From positions 1-12,037 of the forward strand of contig NZ_JADEXF010000020.1 of assembly GCF_015207245.1 (NCBI RefSeq): a DNA stretch of 12,037 nucleotides, given 5' to 3'. Position numbers and translations under genes: made by a program. The notes beneath the pieces are model-generated. The model was not told the DNA's origin. It saw only the letters and a program-made list of their open reading frames with translations, and made no database searches. How positions within the stretch are numbered: position 1 is the first letter of the stretch; the number at the start of each line of letters is the position of its first letter. The stretch comes from Nostoc cf. edaphicum LEGE 07299. GTDB lineage: Bacteria > Cyanobacteriota > Cyanobacteriia > Cyanobacteriales > Nostocaceae. Below are positions 7,290 to 12,037 of the stretch, piece by piece.

Positions 7290-7439
7290 ATGAGCTTGGC
7301 TGGATTAAGAATTGTCTTGGTAGAGGTAGCTGGGGCGATTAATGTCGGCGCGATCGCTAGGGGAATGAAAAATTTCGAGATATATCATTTAATAATAAGT
7401 AAATTGCCAATGCAATCCCCATGCCAAGAATCACCCTAG
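7290..7439 (+). pseudogene. Decayed duplicate of the 5' end of trmJ
   Basis: Bases 7290-7418 align with the first 128 bases of the intact gene at 7620-7747, with 22 mismatches and one extra base by hand count (about 82% identity). The similarity includes the ribosome-binding site region (CAGAAGG against CAGGAGG). The fragment is open for 49 codons to a TAG at 7437-7439. It keeps LAGLRIVLVE, the N-x-G and the AR of motif I, but loses family-typical residues (Pro13 to Val, Pro16 to Ala, Gly30 to Glu). The one-base insertion near 7401 puts it out of frame, after which similarity ends. It contains its own HIP1 site (7350-7357), shared with the intact copy. A function as a short peptide is unlikely. 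Confidence 0.85.
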
Positions 7440-7591
7440 AAGTATCAGAGGAATTATCTCAACAACTAGCACAAGTAGGCGATATTTCGGTTGTTCTTCG
7501 CCGACTGGTAGAAGAACGCGCAACTTACACCGCTAAAATGATTTCAAGGAAACACTTCAGCAGAACCACGATGCTGAAAATTAGTCTGTAA
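7421..7591 (+). CDS. Small hypothetical ORF, antitoxin-like N-terminus
   Basis: ATG at 7421-7423 to TAA at 7589-7591, 56 codons. The first ~21 residues, MPRITLEVSEELSQQLAQVGD, strongly resemble the start of a family of small cyanobacterial proteins, often found next to PIN-domain genes, that from memory continue with RLPELLALSL. This one instead continues ISVVLRRLVEERATYTAKM, which could be an unrelated junction sequence or a ribbon-helix-helix-like helix. The ORF starts three bases after the trmJ fragment's similarity ends and partly overlaps that fragment's residual frame. No Shine-Dalgarno sequence and no toxin partner are present. Most likely a truncated or composite remnant; expression not shown. 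Confidence 0.35.
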   Translation: MPRITLEVSEELSQQLAQVGDISVVLRRLVEERATYTAKMISRKHFSRTTMLKISL

Positions 7592-7607
7592 GTACTGGTA
7601 CGATCGC

Positions 7608-7613
7608 AGGAGG
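7608..7613 (+). promoter_or_regulatory. Ribosome-binding site of trmJ
   Basis: AGGAGG, a perfect Shine-Dalgarno core, six bases before the ATG at 7620. It is much stronger than that of other genes here and fixes the start. The degenerate copy near 7277-7283 shows that the duplication included this site. Confidence 0.8.
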
Positions 7614-7619
7614 CAAAAA

Positions 7620-8360
7620 ATGGGCTTGGCTGGATTAAGAATTGTGTTGGTAGAACCAGCTGGGCCGATCAATATTGGCGCGATCGCCAGGGTAATGAAA
7701 AATTTCGGTCTATATAATTTAGTATTAGTGAACCCCCAATGCGATCCACTATCGACGGAAGCTTTGATGATGGCTGTTCACGCTCAGGAAATTATAGAAT
7801 CTGCGGTAATAGTGGCAACCTTACCAGAAGCATTACATGGATGTGTACGGGCGATCGCTACTACTGGTCGCGTTCGTAGTTTAGAAACACCCTTAGAAAA
7901 TCCTCGCACTGCACTACCCTGGTTAGTGGAGGAACCAGAAAAACCCACAGCCCTGATTTTTGGCAGAGAAGACCGTGGATTAAGCAATGAAGAATTAAAT
8001 TATGCACAGCGGTTTGTTGGTATTCCCACAAGTCAAGATTATGTCGCCCTCAATTTAGCTACTGCTGTAGCAATTTGTTGTTATGAATTGTCACAATCTG
8101 CCCAAAAACTTGACATTCAAACCTTACCTCAAACTGAACTCGCATCCTTGGATGTTATGGAAGGATACTACCAGCAATTAGAATCAGTATTACTGAAAAT
8201 TGGTTATGTATATCCCCATACGGCAGCTAGTCGTATGGGAAAATTTCGCCAATTGTATAATCGCGCTCACTTGAAAACTGGGGAGGTGGCCATGCTGCGA
8301 GGAATTTTGCAGCAGGTAGAATGGGCCCTGAAAAACCAGAGAGATAGTGAAAACTTGTAA
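7620..8360 (+). CDS. trmJ: tRNA (cytidine/uridine-2'-O-)-methyltransferase, TrmJ type
   Basis: A 246-residue cytoplasmic SPOUT-class RNA methyltransferase; TrmJ family members use SAM to methylate the 2'-hydroxyl of nucleotide 32 in tRNA anticodon loops. The three SpoU motifs are in order: motif 1 PINIGAIARVMKNFG (residues 16-30, catalytic-type Arg24), motif 2 LIFGREDRGLSNEEL (112-126), and motif 3 VALNLATAVAICCYE (142-156), which forms the knotted SAM site. Length matches the TrmH group 1/TrmJ family, with a C-terminal helical part (about 165-246) as in TrmJ dimers. The start is set by a perfect AGGAGG. A decayed copy of the first 128 bases lies 330 bases upstream. The serine hydrolase gene follows 174 bases downstream on the same strand. 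Exact target nucleotide is inferred from the family. Confidence 0.9.
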   Translation: MGLAGLRIVLVEPAGPINIGAIARVMKNFGLYNLVLVNPQCDPLSTEALMMAVHAQEIIESAVIVATLPEALHGCVRAIATTGRVRSLETPLENPRTALPWLVEEPEKPTALIFGREDRGLSNEELNYAQRFVGIPTSQDYVALNLATAVAICCYELSQSAQKLDIQTLPQTELASLDVMEGYYQQLESVLLKIGYVYPHTAASRMGKFRQLYNRAHLKTGEVAMLRGILQQVEWALKNQRDSENL

Positions 8361-8523
8361 TTATTCGTTTAATATATACGCAATCATCTCCCCAAAATAA
8401 TTAATATGGCTTAAACTAAACACAAAAATGCTACTTAGTGGCAAAGTGGAATTTGAGTATTAATATTGCTTAAAGATTAAGTTTGGGGTCAAGAGTCTGC
8501 AAGAAAACAGTCAAGTCGGTCAC

Positions 8524-8529
8524 AAGGAG
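8524..8529 (+). promoter_or_regulatory. Ribosome-binding site deciding a GTG start
   Basis: AAGGAG ends five bases before the GTG at 8535-8537. No ATG lies near it in the same frame, and the first in-frame ATG is codon 75, so this site supports GTG as the start of the serine hydrolase. Confidence 0.75.
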
Positions 8530-8534
8530 TAACG

Positions 8535-10109
8535 GTGTCAGAATCAAGTGGCGAACTAACAGCTTTCTCGCGGCGTCAACCCTTAAATCGCCGCCAGCAG
8601 CCACAAAAAGTTCAAAAAGTGGTAAAGAAGAGAGTTAAAGCTAACAGTCAGCAGCAAACTACAAATGGACAAGAAGGGGCACTAACACGCCCAAAAAATC
8701 AAATTAGTCCTCCCCCGATCTCTGGCGCTACACGTAGGGTAAAATCGGGGTTAGTTATGCCAACGGCAGTAAAACCAATACCTAGTGTCAAGGGAAAAAT
8801 TCCTCCCTTCCGACCAGGTGCTGTGATGGTTAAAACAGTGCGGATGGAAAAGCCAAAAACAGGCAGACGCTCATCGCGAAAAACCCAGTTAAAGCCAATG
8901 GCCAAAACCGTATTGTATGTTTTGCGATTATTGATTGTGGGTGTTGGAATGGGTGCAATTGTGGGCACTGTATTGTCAGTATTAGACCCAGCCAATCGTA
9001 TCAGCACAAATTCGGCGTCGCAATCTAATAGTAATGTTAGTAATGTGGCGCGATCGCAGCCACAACCTACCCAAACTCCCCCAGCCGCAGCTTCGAGTCT
9101 ATACCTATCTCAAGAAATTACCTCTTTGAAAAATGCCGTGCAAAATTTGGCGGCTACTAACCCAAATCTCACACCTGGAATTTTCTTAGTAGATTTGGAT
9201 ACTGGTAATTATGTAGATATCAATGCCTCTACCAGTTTTCCGGCGGCTAGCACGATTAAAGTGCCGATTTTAATTGCCTTTTTTCAGGATGTGGACGCGG
9301 GGAAGATTCGCCTAGATGAAATGCTGACCATGCAACAGGATATGGTAGCTGGCGGTTCGGGAAATCTGCAATACAAACCACCGGGAACTCAGTACGCCGC
9401 TTTGGAAGTAGTCACTAAAATGATTACAATCAGCGACAACACGGCGACAAATATGCTGATTGCCAGACTGGGAGGAATGGACGCTTTAAACCAGCGTTTC
9501 CGTAGTTGGGGATTGACAGCCACAACAATTCGTAATCAACTCCCAGATTTGCAAGGGACAAATACCACTAACCCCAAAGAACTAGCGAATTTGATGGCGA
9601 TTGTGAGTCAAGGAAATTTAGTCAGTATGCCATCACGCGATCTCATGCTTGATATCTTGCGTCGCACCCAAAGAGACACTCTGCTGCCATCAGGTTTGGG
9701 GACAGGTGCAAGAGCATACCATAAAACGGGTGATATCGGCACAATGTTGGCAGATACAGGTTTAATTGTTGTTCCAACTGGTAAGCGCTACATAGCCTCT
9801 GTAATGGTACAACGTCCAGCAAACGATCCTCGCGCCGAAAAATTGATTAGCTCAATTTCTCGTGCAGCCTACCAAGAGTTTAGCCAAAATCCTGTCACAC
9901 CCAACACCACGACAAACACTGTACCGGCAAATGGTTATCAGCCCCAGGTTGCGAATCCTGCTTTACTTAACGGTACAACAGGCACTGCGCCCATGAGCAT
10001 TTATCAGCCTCCTGTTGCCACTCCTGTACCTAACGGTATGGCAAGTACAGTACCCACAAACGGTTATCAATCTCCAGTTATGAATCCTCAGTATTATCCT
10101 CAAAGATAA
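8535..10109 (+). CDS. Membrane-anchored serine hydrolase, class A beta-lactamase-like (probable penicillin-binding protein-like)
   Basis: A 524-residue protein. Residues 1-123 are basic and Pro/Gln rich, probably cytoplasmic; 124-148 is one membrane segment (VLYVLRLLIVGVGMGAIVG), followed by an Asn/Ser/Pro-rich linker and a beta-lactamase-2-type domain (about 195-450) in the periplasm. Active-site motifs are S239-TI-K242 (SxxK), S300-D-N302 (SDN) and K397-TG. The omega-loop reads RNQLPDLQ (333-340) where class A enzymes have RxEPELN, so the deacylating Glu appears replaced by Leu or missing, and the Asn by Gln. This predicts acylation by beta-lactams or peptidoglycan peptides without efficient hydrolysis, more like a PBP than a resistance enzyme. 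The C-terminus (451-524) is Thr/Asn/Pro rich with repeated NGYQxxV(A/M)NP-like units. GTG start supported by AAGGAG. The role in cell-wall metabolism is inferred. Confidence 0.85.
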   Translation: MSESSGELTAFSRRQPLNRRQQPQKVQKVVKKRVKANSQQQTTNGQEGALTRPKNQISPPPISGATRRVKSGLVMPTAVKPIPSVKGKIPPFRPGAVMVKTVRMEKPKTGRRSSRKTQLKPMAKTVLYVLRLLIVGVGMGAIVGTVLSVLDPANRISTNSASQSNSNVSNVARSQPQPTQTPPAAASSLYLSQEITSLKNAVQNLAATNPNLTPGIFLVDLDTGNYVDINASTSFPAASTIKVPILIAFFQDVDAGKIRLDEMLTMQQDMVAGGSGNLQYKPPGTQYAALEVVTKMITISDNTATNMLIARLGGMDALNQRFRSWGLTATTIRNQLPDLQGTNTTNPKELANLMAIVSQGNLVSMPSRDLMLDILRRTQRDTLLPSGLGTGARAYHKTGDIGTMLADTGLIVVPTGKRYIASVMVQRPANDPRAEKLISSISRAAYQEFSQNPVTPNTTTNTVPANGYQPQVANPALLNGTTGTAPMSIYQPPVATPVPNGMASTVPTNGYQSPVMNPQYYPQR

Positions 10110-10146
10110 TTTGTAATTGGTAATACTCCCCAAATATGTGAAACTA

Positions 10147-10195
10147 TTAAGATTTGATGATTTGATTAGGATCTGAATTACCATTCAAATCTTAA
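10147..10195. terminator. Inverted repeat between converging genes, possible bidirectional terminator
   Basis: TTAAGATTTGA at 10147-10157 and its exact reverse complement at 10185-10195 form an 11-bp stem with a 27-base loop. It lies 37 bases after the serine hydrolase stop and 63 bases before the stop of the converging peroxiredoxin-like gene, where a shared transcription end is expected. The stem is AT-rich and has no T-run, so termination strength is doubtful. Confidence 0.4.
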
Positions 10196-10258
10196 GAGTT
10201 CCCAATTCCTAATCCCTAGTTTTCAGCACCAAGTGCAATTTATTTTGAATATTTATAG

Positions 10259-10795
10259 TCAATTGAATTGTTCTAACAATGTCTCAACACTAGCATTGTG
10301 ATCCAAAAAAGAAAATAAATGCCAGTAGCGCAGTTTTCCTTCTTTATCTAATACAAACTGTGCTGGTAAAGGCGCTCCTAGTGCTTTCCCTGCTTGATAT
10401 GTACGAAATACGCGACAACTAGGATCGCTCAATAGTGGCATTTTTAAGCCTAAATCTTTGACAACTATTTGACTCTGCCTTTCATCGGTACTAGTAACCA
10501 TTAAAACTTCTATACCACGATTTTTGAATTGCTCGTAGTTTTCATTCAAAGCTTTGATGTGAGGAAAACAAAAAGGGCAATATTGCTTTTCGGTAAAAAT
10601 GCGAGTAAAGGCGAGTAACACTGGTTGTTTGCCTTTATAATCAGACAACCTTACTAAAGTTCCGTTGGTAATATCTGGCAACTGAAAGTCTGGTGTTCCC
10701 ACTCCCAATCTGAGTTGATTGCTAGCTGGAACTGGTAAAAAATTGCGGAAAAACCGCTCATTTAATAAGCCACTAAAGTCAGTTGAAGTCAACAT
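10259..10795 (-). CDS. Peroxiredoxin-like (AhpC/TSA superfamily) thioredoxin-fold protein with CPFC motif
   Basis: A 178-residue protein of the AhpC/TSA redoxin superfamily, without a signal peptide. The fold signature is seen in GTPDFQLPDITNGTLVRLSDYKGKQPVLLAF (about 33-63), the redox centre YCPFC (Cys73, Cys76), EVLMVTSTD (96-104), and PLLSDPSCRVFRTY with a third Cys127. Aligned on the 2-Cys peroxiredoxin next door, Cys73 occupies the peroxidatic position, but the PxxxTxxC motif reads IxxxKxxC, and Cys76 creates a thioredoxin-like CxxC. It may therefore be a thiol-disulfide protein or an atypical peroxidase; the substrate is unknown. An AAGG lies nine bases upstream of the ATG. It is downstream of the 2-Cys peroxiredoxin on the same strand, but a terminator-like hairpin lies between them, so independent transcription is likely. 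Confidence 0.8.
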   Translation of the reverse strand: MLTSTDFSGLLNERFFRNFLPVPASNQLRLGVGTPDFQLPDITNGTLVRLSDYKGKQPVLLAFTRIFTEKQYCPFCFPHIKALNENYEQFKNRGIEVLMVTSTDERQSQIVVKDLGLKMPLLSDPSCRVFRTYQAGKALGAPLPAQFVLDKEGKLRYWHLFSFLDHNASVETLLEQFN

Positions 10796-10831
10796 ATTTT
10801 TAGCCTTGATTATTTCAATACTATTTTATAA

Positions 10832-10895
10832 AAAACCACAGATATTTACGGAGGTTGACATTGTTTAATGTGTATCTCTGTTTATCTGTGGTTTT
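10832..10895 (-). terminator. Terminator-like hairpin after the 2-Cys peroxiredoxin gene
   Basis: A perfect 13-bp inverted repeat: AAAACCACAGATA at 10832-10844 and TATCTGTGGTTTT at 10883-10895, with a 38-base loop. In the minus direction, coming from the peroxiredoxin stop at 10953, the second arm runs straight into a T-run (TTTTTT), as in intrinsic terminators. The long loop is unusual. The arms also resemble a dispersed TATCTGTGGTTT-type sequence common in cyanobacterial intergenic DNA, so it may be a mobile-repeat remnant serving as terminator. Confidence 0.5.
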
Positions 10896-10952
10896 CATTG
10901 ATTTTGCTTTCAACTCCAAAAGGCTGGATTAGAGTTTTTTAGCTAGCGAAAT

Positions 10953-11564
10953 TTAGACAGCAGAGAAGTAGACTTTAGACTTCACTGGGTCAGGATTCAT
11001 GGTCTTGTCACCAGGTTGCCAACCAGCTGGGCAAACTTCGTCAGGGTGAGACTGAACATACTGAATTGCTTGTAATGTCCGCAGGGTTTCATCAACGCTA
11101 CGACCAAAAGCTAGATTGTTAATGGTGGCGTGCTGTATAATACCATCTTTATCGATGATGAACAGACCACGCAAGGCAATGCCTGCTGCTGGGTCAAGAA
11201 CGTTGTAAGCGGCGCTGATCTCTTTCTTGATGTCAGAGACTAGAGGATAATTCAGGTCGCCGACGCCACCAGACTTACGATCTGTTTGAATCCAAGCGAG
11301 GTGAGAGAACTCACTGTCAACGGAAGCCCCAAGGACTTCAGTATTGATTTTCTTGAATTCTTCGTAGCGATCGCTAAATGCTGTGATTTCAGTAGGACAA
11401 ACAAAGGTAAAGTCTAATGGGTAGAAAAACAGAACGACATACTTACCGCGATAATCGGAAAGTTTGATTGTCTTAAATTCCTGGTCTACCACAGCCGTTG
11501 CTGTGAAATCGGGAGCTTGTTGACCAACGCGGAGGCTTCCTTCGGTTCCGTAAGTAAGGGACAT
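10953..11564 (-). CDS. Typical 2-Cys peroxiredoxin
   Basis: A 203-residue cytoplasmic thiol peroxidase that reduces hydrogen peroxide and organic hydroperoxides, with electrons from thioredoxin-type donors. The active site PLDFTFVC gives the full PxxxTxxC motif with peroxidatic Cys56, followed by PTEI; the supporting Arg is Arg132 (ALRGLFIID), and the resolving Cys is Cys178 in [10 protein letters not shown]. Length and sequence match the plant-chloroplast/cyanobacterial 2-Cys Prx type that forms dimers and decamers. A GGVG loop (99-102, a GGLG variant) and a C-terminal YF (199-200) are both present; these are the features linked to overoxidation sensitivity in eukaryotic and Anabaena enzymes. 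CTCCTT at 11575-11580 on the plus strand (AAGGAG on the coding strand) lies ten bases from the ATG. A terminator-like hairpin follows. Divergent to the debranching enzyme gene. Confidence 0.95.
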   Translation of the reverse strand: MSLTYGTEGSLRVGQQAPDFTATAVVDQEFKTIKLSDYRGKYVVLFFYPLDFTFVCPTEITAFSDRYEEFKKINTEVLGASVDSEFSHLAWIQTDRKSGGVGDLNYPLVSDIKKEISAAYNVLDPAAGIALRGLFIIDKDGIIQHATINNLAFGRSVDETLRTLQAIQYVQSHPDEVCPAGWQPGDKTMNPDPVKSKVYFSAV

Positions 11565-11695
11565 TAACCTAATTCTCCTTTATCGGTTTAGTAGCGTTGG
11601 AATTTGGGTCAAGTAAAATTTACCCATCCACGCTCTCACAGTTTAATTACGATCTGTTACGACTATATCATACTCATAACGATTTTGAGTAGCAA

Positions 11696-12037
11696 ATGCC
11701 TGATTTAGATACAAGAGAATGGTTGCTTACCAATGGCTTAGGAAGTTTTGCCAGTGGTACAGTTTCTGATGTCCGTACACGCACTTATCATGGTTGGCTG
11801 TTTGCCGCCACAAACCCACCTTCTGGAAGGACTCTGCTGTTTTCGCACCTAGAAGCTAGCTTGGAAATATTAGGGAGCGTTGTGGCACTGGGGACAAATG
11901 TTTGGGGTAACGGTCAGATTGAACGAACAGGCTACGAACAGCTACGCCGTTTTGATATTAACCCTGTTCCTAAATGGACTTGGGGCCAAGACAACTGGCA
12001 ATTAACCAGACAATTAGTGATGCCCTATGGTTTGGTG
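11696..12037 (+). CDS. Glycogen debranching enzyme-like protein (amylo-alpha-1,6-glucosidase), N-terminal part
   Basis: An open frame of 114 codons from ATG at 11696 to the window edge, with no stop. An in-frame TAG at 11690-11692 shows the gene cannot start further upstream except at this ATG. The N-terminus TREWLLTNGLGSFASGTVSD, then RTRTYHGWLFAATNPPSGRTLLFSHLE, matches the N-terminal domain of prokaryotic/archaeal-type glycogen debranching enzymes (GDE-N, with a GH133-type catalytic domain expected later). In that family the protein removes alpha-1,6 branches of glycogen-like polymers in the cytoplasm. Relatives have GLGGFASGT where this has GLGSFASGT. The catalytic domain is outside the window, so activity cannot be judged. 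No strong Shine-Dalgarno sequence. It is divergent from the 2-Cys peroxiredoxin gene, with 131 bases between their starts. Confidence 0.85.
   Translation, partial: MPDLDTREWLLTNGLGSFASGTVSDVRTRTYHGWLFAATNPPSGRTLLFSHLEASLEILGSVVALGTNVWGNGQIERTGYEQLRRFDINPVPKWTWGQDNWQLTRQLVMPYGLV

Noticed and set aside
7250..7619. A toxin-antitoxin pair or new cassette in the 370-base gap
   Set aside because: Only one short antitoxin-like ORF is present, with no toxin partner, ribosome-binding site or flanking repeats beyond the trmJ duplication; the trace is better read as a remnant.
11671..11691. TACTCA-N9-TGAGTA inverted repeat just before the debranching enzyme start
   Set aside because: Six-base arms in AT-rich DNA are expected by chance; no second copy and no known operator resemblance.
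1..12037. CRISPR array, tRNA, riboswitch, defence island or biosynthetic cluster
   Set aside because: No regularly spaced repeats of 25-40 bases, no cloverleaf-like sequence, and the gene content is mainly housekeeping, envelope, transport and redox; the tandem repeats seen have 7-8 base units.

Overview
The window looks like chromosome from a filamentous, Nostoc/Anabaena-type cyanobacterium. It has nine copies of the octamer GCGATCGC (the cyanobacterial HIP1 motif; for example 1640, 3363, 7680, 9050, 11367), AT-rich intergenic DNA, several short degenerate tandem repeats of the kind common in Nostocales, and proteins of recognisable cyanobacterial type. Species assignment is inference; no rRNA or tRNA gene is present.

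Layout. 1-1206 (+): the tail of a broken transposase, then a small low-molecular-weight tyrosine-phosphatase-like protein that seems to have lost its last ~10 residues to a TAG codon, then a SAM-dependent methyltransferase. 1249-1692 (-): a small lipoprotein of unknown function. 1878-4448 (-): a large membrane-anchored Ntn-hydrolase of the penicillin/acyl-homoserine-lactone acylase family, with an octamer tandem repeat inside its coding sequence. 4553-7249 (-): a three-gene ABC-2 export module (ATPase, then two permeases). 7250-7619: a 370-base gap holding a GC-rich heptamer repeat, a decayed duplicate of the start of the next gene, and a small ORF. 7620-8360 (+): the tRNA 2'-O-methyltransferase trmJ. 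8535-10109 (+): a membrane-anchored serine hydrolase with a class A beta-lactamase fold signature but no recognisable deacylating glutamate. 10259-11564 (-): two thioredoxin-fold redox proteins, a divergent peroxiredoxin-like protein and a classical 2-Cys peroxiredoxin. 11696-end (+): the start of a glycogen-debranching-enzyme-like protein, transcribed divergently from the peroxiredoxin.

How the genes fit together. Only the ABC module looks like a real operon (ATGA overlap between the first two genes). The phosphatase and methyltransferase may be translationally coupled. The acylase follows the exporter on the same strand, but a functional link is speculative. The rest is ordinary housekeeping and envelope/redox gene content. 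I see no defence system, CRISPR array, biosynthetic cluster or clear new system. The most informative parts are the signs of genome wear: the truncated transposase, the partial trmJ duplication, the nonsense codon in the phosphatase, and the repeat carried in frame inside the acylase gene.
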